From positions 17,348-81,347 of the forward strand of contig NZ_JAJPUI010000015.1 of assembly GCF_021390935.1 (NCBI RefSeq): DNA of 64,000 nucleotides, in the 5' to 3' direction. Positions 16,741 through 25,199 of this stretch are shown here, one piece after another; the stretch's first letter is position 1, and each line of letters opens with the position of its first letter. Both the position numbers and the translations under genes were made by a program. The stretch is from Streptomyces sp. CC228A. GTDB lineage: Bacteria > Actinomycetota > Actinomycetes > Streptomycetales > Streptomycetaceae. A model generated the notes under the pieces. That model did no database searches, was not told where the DNA came from, and was given only the letters and a program-made list of their open reading frames with translations.

Positions 16741-17351
16741 CGTGGGCTTTCCCGGCCGTCGACGGTGATGTCCAGCCTGTCGATGACATCGGCTGGAGCG
16801 AGTCCCGGCAGCAGGCACCGCCACAGGTTCGCGATGCGCCGAGGCAGGTCGGCCCGGCCGCTGGCGAGCTGCGACATGATCTGCGCCCCGGTGAAGGCGG
16901 CGACCAGCGTCGAGGCGAACACTGCGGCGTCGGCCTCCGGAAGGAGTTCGCCGCGCTCCCGTGCCTCCCTGAGCTCCTGCTCGAACCGTTCGGCCCACCA
17001 CTCGTAGATCGAGTACTCCTGCAGCCCGGCCTCGCTCTGTTCCACCGCGAGCCGGACGCCGGCGCGCAGCAGGGTGTTGCGCTGCATTTCGCGGGCGAGG
17101 TAGAGGGTCAGGTCGAGGAGTCGCTGCAGTCCCGCCTCGCCCTCGGGAAAGTCCAGGTCGGCAGCCTGCTCCCGGATGACCGCACGGGCCAGGCCCTCCT
17201 TGGAGCGGAAGTGGAAGTAGGCCGCGCCGGTCGTCACCCCGGCCCGGTCGATGATCTTGGCGATACTCGCCCCGGGGTAGCCGACCTCGCCGAACACCTC
17301 TGCCGCTGCGCGGAGCAGCACCTCCCGCGTGCGCACCGCCCGCTCCTGCAT
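16737..17351 (-). CDS. TetR-family gamma-butyrolactone receptor-like regulator (ScbR type)
   Basis: 204 residues from the ATG at 17351; a TTG at 17363 is in frame but the family starts near MQERAVRTREVLLRAAAEVF. HTH: EVFGEVGYPGASIAKIIDRA, then TTGAAYFHFRSKEGLARAVI. The ligand domain contains YLAREMQRNTLLRAGVRLAV and the ScbR-like YEWWAERFEQELREARERGE segment with the conserved tryptophans. Divergent from afsA with 115 bp between, the standard arrangement for a butyrolactone receptor controlling its own synthase. Confidence 0.88.
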   Translation of the reverse strand: MQERAVRTREVLLRAAAEVFGEVGYPGASIAKIIDRAGVTTGAAYFHFRSKEGLARAVIREQAADLDFPEGEAGLQRLLDLTLYLAREMQRNTLLRAGVRLAVEQSEAGLQEYSIYEWWAERFEQELREARERGELLPEADAAVFASTLVAAFTGAQIMSQLASGRADLPRRIANLWRCLLPGLAPADVIDRLDITVDGRESPR

Positions 17352-17387
17352 GACCCGAGCCAACTGTTCACTCTCTTTCAGTAAAAA

Positions 17388-17404
17388 AGAATCATCACTA
17401 TGTT
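17388..17404. promoter_or_regulatory. Putative receptor-binding site between receptor and afsA genes
   Basis: AGAATCATCACTATGTT lies in the AT-rich divergent promoter, 63 bp before the afsA start and 37 bp before the receptor start. It is shared with the site at 14860. Position fits an autoregulatory element (ARE) of the ArpA family, though it is not a classical ARE consensus. Confidence 0.55.
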
Positions 17405-17466
17405 AAAGTCGGCGCCCGCCACGCACCAGTCAAGCGCACCTGTTGAGTCAGTAGGGGAGAACTGGC

Positions 17467-18414
17467 ATGTCACAGCTGCACCTTGCGCACGGCCGGACAG
17501 AGGGAGCAGACGGAGTCCCCACACTCGTCGCCCAGAGGCACACCCACAAGACGAACCCCGACGAGGTCCTGCTCACCGAATGGCAGCGGACGGACGAGCA
17601 CTCCTTCGTCGTGCGGGCCAAGTGGCCCAGAACGCACGACTTCTACACCACCGGGCACGGGCTGCACGATCCGCTGCTGCTGAGCGAGACGGTGCGGCAG
17701 GCGCTGCCGCTGCTCTCGCACGTCGCGTACGAGACACCGATGGGCCACCAGCTGCTGTGGCACGACCTGCGCTGGGTGCTCGACCCCGCGGCGCTGGCAG
17801 TGGCCGAGCAGCAGACCGAAGTCGAGCTGCACATCACGTGTTCGGAGGTGAAGTACCGCCGGGGGAGGGCGGTATCCATGCTCCTGACGGCGCTGGTGTA
17901 CCGGGCCGGCCGGCCGCTCGCGCGCGCCCGCACCCGCTTCGCCATCCAGGACCGCGCGGTCTACGAGCGCCTGCGCGCACAGTACGCCGACCTCGACCTG
18001 GCCAACGCCCGGGCACTGCCGCCCGCACCGCCGGTGCCCGCCTCCCTCGTGGGCCGCACCCGCGCCGCGGACGTCGTCCTCTCCCCCACCGGCCGCCCGC
18101 ACCAGTGGCTGCTGCGGGTGGACACCACCCACCCCGTCCTGTTCGACCACCGGGTCGACCACGTCCCCGGCATGCTGCTGCTCGAGGCCGCCCGTCAGGC
18201 GGCGCAGGCCGTCGCGTCGCCGCGGCCGAGCGTGGTCGTCGGCATGGACACCGCCTTCATGCGGTACGCCGAACTCGACGCGCCCTGCCGGATCCACGCC
18301 CACCGCTACGCCACCGACGAGGCCGGGCGGCCGCGCGTGCTGGTCACCGCCCACCAGCACGACGTCGAGGTCTTCGCCGACATCGTCACCCTGGTCGGGG
18401 CGCCCGTGGGCTGA
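17467..18414 (+). CDS. afsA: AfsA-family gamma-butyrolactone synthase
   Basis: 315 residues; ATG behind TAGGGGAGAA. Two AfsA hot-dog-like repeats: HKTNPDEVLLTEWQRTD, then FYTTGHGLHDPLLLSETVRQ in the first half, and ADVVLSPTG, LFDHRVDHVPGMLLLEAARQ in the second. AfsA condenses DHAP with a beta-ketoacyl-ACP to make the butenolide precursor of A-factor-like autoinducers. The divergent receptor and the reductase complete a signalling cassette. It is the only acyl-condensing enzyme in the locus. Confidence 0.92.
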   Translation: MSQLHLAHGRTEGADGVPTLVAQRHTHKTNPDEVLLTEWQRTDEHSFVVRAKWPRTHDFYTTGHGLHDPLLLSETVRQALPLLSHVAYETPMGHQLLWHDLRWVLDPAALAVAEQQTEVELHITCSEVKYRRGRAVSMLLTALVYRAGRPLARARTRFAIQDRAVYERLRAQYADLDLANARALPPAPPVPASLVGRTRAADVVLSPTGRPHQWLLRVDTTHPVLFDHRVDHVPGMLLLEAARQAAQAVASPRPSVVVGMDTAFMRYAELDAPCRIHAHRYATDEAGRPRVLVTAHQHDVEVFADIVTLVGAPVG

Positions 18415-18753
18415 GCCCCGGGCGCGGCCCCGCCGGGTGCCGCCCCGCCAGGGTGCCGCCCGCCGAATCGGCACGGGCCAAGGTCTGGCGTCCCCGCCGG
18501 CACTCCATCGTCAGCCGGGCCAATGACCGGTGCCAGGTGCTGCGGAAGACCCGCCCGCGGTGGCGCGGTTCGCTGCTGATCTACTTCGGTCCGGCCCGTG
18601 ATCGCGAAGCCGTCCGGCACACGGCAGGGCGCGCAGCAGCGCGCGAGGGGCGCACGTCGGCACGCCGGGTTGTGAACGAGGCGCATGCCACGTAGCTGCC
18701 TCGGCCCTCCGGGGCGCGCGTGGTGGGGTGTACGCGTCGCATGCGCGCAGCGG
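18415..18753. other. Intergenic, no gene recognised
   Basis: Open frames here have no recognisable domain or ribosome-binding site. This marks the boundary between the signalling island and the IS-rich region. Confidence 0.5.
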
Positions 18754-19200
18754 CTACGGCGACGGTTCCGGCGAGCGGGGCTGGGTCGACGGGATGCGCT
18801 GGGTGAAGAACAGCGAGATGAGTGCGGCGAAGGCCAGGATGGCGAGCGCCGCGCGCAGCCCGTCGAGCCTGGCTTCCGCGTTCGCGTCCAGTGCTGCCTG
18901 GGACAGCTCGGGGTTCACGCCCGCTTCGTCGAAGGCGGTCTGGAGCTGGGCGTCGGAAAGGAACGGTGCGCCGCTCTGGAGCTGGACGGTCGCCTGGCTC
19001 GTGACGCTGTCGGGGACCGCCGGGTTCGCCTCGATGGTGGTCAGGAAGGAGGTCGTGAGTGCGGCGATCATGATCGATCCGGCGAGGGCCGTACCCATCG
19101 AGGCGCCGAGGTTGGTGACGGCGTTCTGGACGCCGCCGACCTCTGCGCTCTGTGCCTGCGGTACTGCGGACACGGTGACCGATCCGAGCTGGGACGCCAG
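18754..19200 (-). pseudogene. C-terminal fragment of an EmrB/QacA-type MFS exporter
   Basis: About 150 residues: SAEVGGVQNAVTNLGASMGT, ALAGSIMIAALTTSFLTTIE, then an extracytoplasmic loop (DEAGVNPELSQAALDANAEA) and a final helix (LRAALAILAFAALISLFFT). This is the TM13-14 end of DHA2 drug transporters. The rest of the gene is missing; homology stops abruptly at about 19200, where an unrelated plus-strand relic begins. Confidence 0.75.
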
Positions 19201-19240
19201 TGCTCCCCCCTGCGGGCGACTTGCCCTGGTCGCGGTCGCC

Positions 19241-19411
19241 CGCCGGACGGCCGCCGCCAGCAGGGTCATGGCCCGCGAGGTCGGCGAGGTGGTGGGGGTG
19301 GACGTCAGCGTGAAGTCCAAGCTGGAACCGCTGCGCGCCAAGCTGGTCAGGCTCGTCGACCGCGGCTGGCTCCGCAAACTGCCCGACGGCCGGTTCACCA
19401 CCCGCCTGTGA
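19241..19411 (+). pseudogene. 3' relic of an IS-associated accessory gene
   Basis: The end of this frame (SKLEPLRAKLVRLVDRGWLR, then KLPDGRFTTRL) resembles the C-terminus of the accessory protein carried by the 1672-bp IS5-type elements at 25.2 and 28.4 kb (KVEALRSKAKRLVARGWLAE, APGRFTLARS). Only about 50 codons remain. Confidence 0.5.
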
Positions 19412-19483
19412 CCAGCAGCACCGCCACTCGGAGCGGCTCAGCACGCGCGTAACCGGGGTGCCCCCGGCGGCCGTTGGAATTGT

Positions 19484-20317
19484 GTGACGAATACCAAAGA
19501 GCGCGCCGAGGACACCTGCACGCTTGTCTACCAGTGCCGTCTGCCGCTGTCCACGCGCACCGTCAACCACCTCGCCGACCTGCTGCGGCGTCATCTGAAG
19601 ACGATTCGGTCCCGATGGCGGATCCTGCCGCCCGGGAGGATCGCGGTGATCGTCCTGGCCGTACTGCGCCACGACCAGCGCCTGGCCGACATCGCCGGCG
19701 GCAACGACGTGTCCGAGTCCACCGTCCGCCGCTGGCGCGATGAGCTGATCGGACTGCTCGCCGCACAGGCCCCGCGCCTGGACCGCGCCCTGCGGAAGGT
19801 CGTCAAGCAGGGTGGGGAGGTGGTCCTGATCGACGGCACCCTCATACGCACCCAGCGCCGTACAGGTAGAGCCGACCGGCGGAACTACTCCGGCAAGCAC
19901 CGCACTCATGGCCTGCACTTCCTCGCCCTGACCGACGAGAACGGTCGCCTGATCTGGATATCCGCTGCCCGGCCCGGCCGCACCCACGACAACACCGCCG
20001 CCCGCCAGGATCGCATCCTGGCCCACCTGCGCGCCGCCGGCCTCGGGGCACTGGCCGACCTCGGCTTCCGCGGCCTGGACAACGACATCCTCGACCCCGT
20101 GATCGTCACCGGCTACGCCGCCAGCCGCACCCACAAGCTCACCCCAGGCGAGAAGGAAGCCAACCGCGTCCTCGCCGTCGGACGCGCGCCGGTCGAACAC
20201 GGCTTCGCCCACCTCAAGAACTGGCGGATCCTCACCAAGCTCCGCACCGACCCCGCCCGCGCCACCCAGCTCCTGCGAGCCCTGCTCGTCTTGACGAACC
20301 TCGAAGTCAACCGCTGA
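19484..20317 (+). CDS. IS5-family transposase (DDE_Tnp_4 type)
   Basis: 277 residues, GTG start (VTNTKERAEDTCTLVYQC). N-terminal HTH (LADIAGGNDVSESTVRRWRD), then the HARBI1-like DDE domain: first Asp in EVVLIDGTLIRTQRR, second in GALADLGFRGLDND, Glu in GRAPVEHGFAHLKNWRIL. Full length and uninterrupted. Element ends were not resolved by eye. Confidence 0.88.
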   Translation: MTNTKERAEDTCTLVYQCRLPLSTRTVNHLADLLRRHLKTIRSRWRILPPGRIAVIVLAVLRHDQRLADIAGGNDVSESTVRRWRDELIGLLAAQAPRLDRALRKVVKQGGEVVLIDGTLIRTQRRTGRADRRNYSGKHRTHGLHFLALTDENGRLIWISAARPGRTHDNTAARQDRILAHLRAAGLGALADLGFRGLDNDILDPVIVTGYAASRTHKLTPGEKEANRVLAVGRAPVEHGFAHLKNWRILTKLRTDPARATQLLRALLVLTNLEVNR

Positions 20318-20487
20318 CGGATGATCTTCTTCGTGGACTTCCGCCCACGACCAGCATGAGCGCCCCGGGGACCGGTCACACCAGCCCTTTGACCTGCGAC
20401 TTCAAGTTGGCGGAGGCTCACTCAGTGGAGTGGAGCCGGGCGTCGTCGGTGCGCACCACCGCACCAGGTGCGCACCATCGGGTCCAC

Positions 20488-22464
20488 TCAGTGGCCGGCC
20501 TCCCGGCCGCGGTGCGGTGCGGGCGGCTGTGGGCGGTGCGCCTGCTGGTCGTCCGGGCGCACCGGGCGCACCGCGTCGGTGTCGGCTGGTGGGGTGCGGC
20601 GGTCCACGCGGGCGCGGGAGTCGTTGACCATCTTGGTCCCCGCCTCCCGGATGCGGCGCAGTCGGTCGGCGGTGAGATCGAGGGCTTCCACGTCCGTGCG
20701 GGACTTCCGCAAGGCCCGCAGCGCCGTCATGTCGATCGCGTCCCCGCGACCGGCCTCCGGCTCCTGGTCGTCGTGTTCGGGGTCGGCCGGCTCGGGCGCG
20801 AGCAGCTGCTCGGGCATCGCCGCCTGCTGGTGGGCGACGACGTCGTACGCCCGGCCCCGCACGGCGGTGGCGGTAGTGATGGTGCGCAGCTTCTCCCGCA
20901 CCATCGCACCGGCGAGGACGGCACGGTCGTACTGGAGCGGGATGCGGGGTACCTCCCACTCCCCCGCGTCCTGGCCCGGCGGCCGGAGCGCAGCCGGCTC
21001 GCCGGGATCGGCCGGGGGCTGCCGGTCCGGGTCAGGTGCGGGAGTGGGTGGGCGGGGCCGGGCGGGGAGGTCGGACAGGGCCCACCGGGCGGTGTAGAGG
21101 CGATAGCCGGCCTCCAGGCCGCGTACGGTCTTCGGCTCGCTGATGTCCAGGCAGTGGGTGGAGATGGCGGCGGCCACGACCTGGTCGTCCAGGCCGGGGT
21201 CGCGGCGGCGGCCGCGCAGGACGAACGCGAGGTGGCGGCGGGCTTCGGCGAGCAGGTGGCGGCGGTGGAAGCGGCCCCCGTCGTTCATCACGAACACGGT
21301 CGCGGTGACGTCGACGGCCGCCAGGGCGACGTCGACCACGGCAGCGACCCGGGCCCGGACCACGGCGGCTGCGGCACGGGCGTACTCGAGGAGGGAGGTG
21401 ATGACGTCGGCGGCGACACCGGAGGTGAGGATCGCGCTCGCCTTCCACCACGCGCGCAGCTGCGCGAGCGGCCGGGCCGACTGCTTGGGCGGGCGGGTCT
21501 TGCGGGCGGCGATGGCGTTCAGCTTGGCGCGGGCCCGCTCGGAGACCACGGGCAGGAACAGCGGCTCGCCGTCGTCGTCGACGGCGGTGACGTACTCGTG
21601 CTCCAGCTCGGCCAGGCAGGCGGCGATCTGGTCACTGCGCCGGGCAGTCCAGCGGATCAGCTCGTGCGGCACCCCCGCAATCTCCATCACAGGCCGGCGC
21701 CCCGGGGTGACGATCCGCGGCTCGGTCGCCAGCCCCAGCGCCTCGCAGACCTCGGAGGCGACCAGCTCGTTGTAGAGCGCGGAGGCCGCGACCGTGGTCT
21801 CGTGCAGGGCCGTGGTGTGGATCGAGCCCCACTTCCCGTCCAGGCGCTGCCCCTTCACCGACAGCAGCAGATGGTCATGCAACAAGGGCCGCCCGGAACG
21901 CGCCTCGTAGTGGCGGAAGCGGGCGGCGACCAGACCGCCGGGCGGCCGCGCCCGGTAGATGCCGTCCTTGCCGTACCGGATCACGGCGACCTCGTCCTCG
22001 ATCCACTCCAGCACCCGCTCGATCGCCCGCTCGTGCGCGGCCTCGATCACCAGACGGGTCTCCTCATCCCCGAACGCCCACAGGAGGTAGATCGTCGGCT
22101 GCGGCCGGAACACGAAGTCCACGCCCGTAACCGTGACCCGGCGTCCGAGGGCGCCGGCCTTGAATGCCTTCTTCGGGGAGGAGTCGCCCGCGGCGAGCTG
22201 CTCGGCCTCGATCCGGTCCGCGTACGGGTGGCGGCCCCGCTCGCCGAACAGGTTCCGCAGCTGCGCCTCGGTGACTTCCTCACCCGGCGCGAGTCCGAGC
22301 GCGGCCAAACCGCGGCCCATCCAGCGCCCGGCCGGGACACCTGCTTGCTCCTGGGCGGCGCGCAGCGGCGTGCGGGCCGGGCGGCGGCCGTCGCCGACGA
22401 CGATCTCGCGCAGGTAGTAGCGGTACATCTGACCGGCCCGGATCACCCTGATATCCACTGTCAT
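20488..22464 (-). CDS. MobF-family conjugative relaxase (TrwC-like), no helicase domain
   Basis: About 658 residues (ATG at 22464; a GTG at 22473 is possible). The TrwC relaxase domain fills the N-terminal half: VIRAGQMYRYYLREIVVGDG contains the catalytic Tyr pair near the N-terminus, VTGVDFVFRPQPTIYLLWAF follows, and the HUH-type metal site is RPLLHDHLLLSVKGQRLDG. The C-terminal half is Arg/Pro-rich without Walker motifs, shorter than TrwC or TraI, which carry a helicase. It nicks oriT to start conjugation. No other transfer genes are adjacent; a second, shattered copy lies at 48.95-51.74 kb. Confidence 0.85.
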   Translation of the reverse strand: MTVDIRVIRAGQMYRYYLREIVVGDGRRPARTPLRAAQEQAGVPAGRWMGRGLAALGLAPGEEVTEAQLRNLFGERGRHPYADRIEAEQLAAGDSSPKKAFKAGALGRRVTVTGVDFVFRPQPTIYLLWAFGDEETRLVIEAAHERAIERVLEWIEDEVAVIRYGKDGIYRARPPGGLVAARFRHYEARSGRPLLHDHLLLSVKGQRLDGKWGSIHTTALHETTVAASALYNELVASEVCEALGLATEPRIVTPGRRPVMEIAGVPHELIRWTARRSDQIAACLAELEHEYVTAVDDDGEPLFLPVVSERARAKLNAIAARKTRPPKQSARPLAQLRAWWKASAILTSGVAADVITSLLEYARAAAAVVRARVAAVVDVALAAVDVTATVFVMNDGGRFHRRHLLAEARRHLAFVLRGRRRDPGLDDQVVAAAISTHCLDISEPKTVRGLEAGYRLYTARWALSDLPARPRPPTPAPDPDRQPPADPGEPAALRPPGQDAGEWEVPRIPLQYDRAVLAGAMVREKLRTITTATAVRGRAYDVVAHQQAAMPEQLLAPEPADPEHDDQEPEAGRGDAIDMTALRALRKSRTDVEALDLTADRLRRIREAGTKMVNDSRARVDRRTPPADTDAVRPVRPDDQQAHRPQPPAPHRGREAGH

Positions 22465-22708
22465 GCAGACCACGCCACACGGCTCTGACCTGCAAGAAAA
22501 GACCGATCAGCGGCACGTCCCGCCAGGCGGGAGCAGCGGCCGAACTTTCTTCTCAGGTGCCCGCCGGGCGGGAAGCGGCCCCAGGCCGGACGCGAATGTC
22601 ATCGCTCTCCGGCAGCACGCACACCCCGGCCCGGACAACACCATCCAGCACTACTGAGCACCACCACGCGCCACGGAACGAACACCACCAACGAGCACCG
22701 CCTACAGC

Positions 22709-22732
22709 AGCCCCCTGCGCCCGCCGGGGGCT
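22709..22732. terminator. Hairpin AGCCCCC...GGGGGCTT
   Basis: A 7-bp GC stem with an 10-base loop and a short TT. It lies just before the RelE-like gene and may be a terminator or attenuator. Confidence 0.4.
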
Positions 22733-22758
22733 TCGTCGTGCTGCCCGGAGGAGACCAC

Positions 22759-23037
22759 GTGCCCACCTTCGAGACCCTGCCGCGCTTCACCGCCGACCTG
22801 GACCGCCTCACCCCCGAACAGCGCCGCCGATTCCGCCACGCCGTGGCGGCCTTCGTCGAGGACCTGCGCACCGGCGGACACTTTCGCGCCGGCCTCCGGA
22901 TCAAGCGCGTCCAGCGAGCACCGGGCGTCTACGAACTGACCTGGTCCATGGGCACCGTGGCTACGTACGTGAGAACGGGAGGCGTTTGTACGTGGCTTCC
23001 GGAGTCGTCTCCGGTCCCGCTTCATGATCAATGTTGA
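22759..23037 (+). pseudogene. RelE/HigB-like toxin-type protein, C-terminus lost at the ISL3 boundary
   Basis: GTG at 22759 behind GGAGGAG. The readable part, VPTFETLPRFTADLDRLTPE, then RRRFRHAVAAFVEDLRTG and GLRIKRVQRAPGVYELTWSM, is a ParE/RelE-like fold opening. After ELTWSM the expected RATWxYG and final strand are missing and the sequence becomes unrelated, reaching a stop at the edge of the ISL3 element. No antitoxin gene is adjacent, so a functional toxin-antitoxin pair is not supported. Confidence 0.5.
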
Positions 23038-23044
23038 TGAGTTC

Positions 23045-24756
23045 GGGTTCTGGTCCAACTTCTGTGATGTGCCTACTCCCTGTGACTGTTGGTCTTGCTG
23101 ATAGGTCTCGCGAGATCGTCTGGAAACTGCCGGTGCTGACCGCGTTCGGGCTGATGGTTCTGGGCTGTGGGCGAGGTACTGCTCCGGCTGGAAGAGCTGC
23201 TCTTCCTGGCGCATCCGGGGATCAAGGTGGTGTCGGTACAGGACGACGGAGAGGTGATCCGAGTCGGTGTCAGATGCCGGACAGCCGGGGCTCGGTGCCC
23301 GGGCTGCGGAAGCTGGTCCGGGCGGGTGCACGGCTCTTATCTGCGGTTTCCAGCTGACCTCCCTGTGGCGGGACGGCGGGTGGTGCTGCGGCTCCGTGTC
23401 CGGCGCTTCACATGCGAAGACGTCTCCTGCGGGCGGCGGACGTTCGTCGAGCAGGTCGCGGGCCTGACCCGGCGGTACAGCCAACGGACCGAACGAATGC
23501 GGTCGGTGCTGGCCGAGGTCGGCCTCGCCCTGGCCGGTCGCGCCGGCGCCCGGCTGGCCGACGTCTTCGGGGCGAGGGTCAGCCGGAACACGGTCCTGCG
23601 GCTGGTCGACTCCCTCCCGGAACCACAGCCGCAAGTTCCGCGTGTGGTCGGCGTCGACGAGTACGCGATGCGCAAGGGCCGTGTCTACGGGACCGTGCTG
23701 GTCGACGTCGAGACCCGCAGGCCGGTTGACCTACTGCCGGATCGCGAGGCAGGCACTGTGGCGGCCTGGCTGGCGGAACATCCGGGGATCGAGGTCGTCT
23801 GTCGTGACCGTGCCCCGTTCTTCGCCGAGGGCGCCAGGATCGGGGCACCCACCGCAGTCCAGGTCGCCGACCGGTTCCACCTCTGGCGCAACCTTGGCGA
23901 AGCGGCCGAGCGGTGCGTCTCCCGCCACCGCTCGTGCCTCCGCGCGACCTTCACCGTGTCGGTACCGGAGAAGGCTCCGGCACCGGCCGAGAGCGGGTCG
24001 CCATGGCCCACCGGGCACCGGTTCGCCGACCGCACCCGCGCCAAGCACGCCACCGTCCACGCGCTGCTGGCCGCCGGCCACAGCCGACGCTCGATCCAGC
24101 GCCAGCTCGGCATGACCTACCGCACCGTCCGACGCCTGGCCGACGCCGCGAGGCCGGAAGACCTGTTCCAAGGGCAGTGGCAGAACCGCAGGACCAAGCT
24201 CGACGACTTCAAGCCCTACCTGCACCAGCGATGGACCGAAGGCTGCACGAACGCCTGGACCCTCTGGGAAGAGATCAAGACTCACGGCTACACCGGCGGC
24301 TACGGAGCCGTCCGCGCCTACCTCCAGCCGTTCCGCACAACCCCGACTGCACCGGCAGCCCGTCCGCCGTCCCCGCGCACGGTCACCGGCTGGATCCTGA
24401 CCCACCCCGACACCCTGCCGGAGAACGAGCGAGTGAAGCTCAAATCCGTCCTCGCCGACTGCCCCGAACTGGATGCCCTCACCGGGCACGTCCGCGCGTT
24501 CGGGAAGATACTCACCCAGCTCCAGGGTGACCAGCTCCCGCAATGGATCAAGGCGGTCCGCGCCGACGACCTGCCCAGCCTCCACACCTTCGTCAACGGC
24601 CTCGAACGCGATCTCGCCGCCGTCACCGCCGGCCTAACCCTGCGGTGGAGCTCCGGCGTCGTCGAAGGCCACGTCAACCGGATCAAAATGATCAAGCGCC
24701 AGATGTACGGACGCGCGGGCTTCGGGTTGCTACGGAAGCGAGTCCTGCTGGCCTGA
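23045..24756 (+). mobile_element. ISL3-family element, right end not found
   Basis: The left end looks like GGGTTCTGGTCCAACTTCTG starting at 23045, upstream of the transposase. I could not find a matching inverted copy after the stop codon at 24756, where another truncated gene begins within 33 bp. The element is therefore probably deleted on the right and immobile. Confidence 0.6.
23167..24756 (+). CDS. ISL3-family transposase
   Basis: 529 residues, GTG start. Zinc-binding N-terminus (GARCPGCGSWSGRVHGSY and FTCEDVSCGRRTFVEQ), HTH (LADVFGARVSRNTVLRLVDS), and the ISL3 DDE domain: VVGVDEYAMRKGRVYGTVLV, IEVVCRDRAPFFAEGAR, VADRFHLWRNLGEA, and at the C-terminus WSSGVVEGHVNRIKMIKRQM carrying the Glu. 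Complete coding sequence. Confidence 0.92.
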   Translation: MGEVLLRLEELLFLAHPGIKVVSVQDDGEVIRVGVRCRTAGARCPGCGSWSGRVHGSYLRFPADLPVAGRRVVLRLRVRRFTCEDVSCGRRTFVEQVAGLTRRYSQRTERMRSVLAEVGLALAGRAGARLADVFGARVSRNTVLRLVDSLPEPQPQVPRVVGVDEYAMRKGRVYGTVLVDVETRRPVDLLPDREAGTVAAWLAEHPGIEVVCRDRAPFFAEGARIGAPTAVQVADRFHLWRNLGEAAERCVSRHRSCLRATFTVSVPEKAPAPAESGSPWPTGHRFADRTRAKHATVHALLAAGHSRRSIQRQLGMTYRTVRRLADAARPEDLFQGQWQNRRTKLDDFKPYLHQRWTEGCTNAWTLWEEIKTHGYTGGYGAVRAYLQPFRTTPTAPAARPPSPRTVTGWILTHPDTLPENERVKLKSVLADCPELDALTGHVRAFGKILTQLQGDQLPQWIKAVRADDLPSLHTFVNGLERDLAAVTAGLTLRWSSGVVEGHVNRIKMIKRQMYGRAGFGLLRKRVLLA

Positions 24757-24788
24757 CCGCAGCTCTGTAGCTCGACGAGCGGGTCCAT

Positions 24789-25118
24789 TCAGCTGATCGC
24801 GAGCGGCACAGGATCCAGGCCCAGCTTGCTCCGGCATGAGTCGACGGCACGGGCGACCCAGGCAGTCACGGCGTCGCGATCTGGCGCGATCGCGTGAAGC
24901 TCACGTGCCTTCTCCTGGGCTTCGACCATCCACGGGGCCAGCGGGTTCTCTCGAAGGACTCGCTCGAAGTGATCGCGGGCCGTGTCCGGATCCCCGACCA
25001 AAGCGGCCGCGATCCCGGCGTCGAAGCAGTCCCAGAGGAATCCCCGCCGCACCGGCCTGGACGTCAGGTATCGGACGACGTCTGGCAGAGCTGGGAACTT
25101 CTCCCTCAGCGCGGTCAC
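24789..25118 (-). CDS. Hypothetical protein, 5' end cut by an IS5-type element
   Basis: 109 residues read: VTALREKFPALPDVVRYLTS, GFLWDCFDAGIAAALVGDPD, then a TPR-like helix pair (TARDHFERVLRENPLAPWMV). The frame begins 24 bp from the left end of the IS copy at 25142, so the N-terminal part is probably lost. No family recognised; a tetratricopeptide-like helical protein is plausible. Confidence 0.5.
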   Translation of the reverse strand: MTALREKFPALPDVVRYLTSRPVRRGFLWDCFDAGIAAALVGDPDTARDHFERVLRENPLAPWMVEAQEKARELHAIAPDRDAVTAWVARAVDSCRSKLGLDPVPLAIS

Positions 25119-25199
25119 GTTCGCAGCCGCCTGTCGGCTGAGTAGCTGTTGTCGTACCGAACCTGAGGGCGGTGTTTTCGCTGGTCAGGCATAGGTTCG

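Noticed and set aside
20356..22488. 710-residue plus-strand open frame
   Set aside because: Mirror of the MobF relaxase gene; no motifs of its own.
22759..23037. Functional toxin-antitoxin pair
   Set aside because: The RelE-like protein lacks its last strand, and no antitoxin gene lies beside it.
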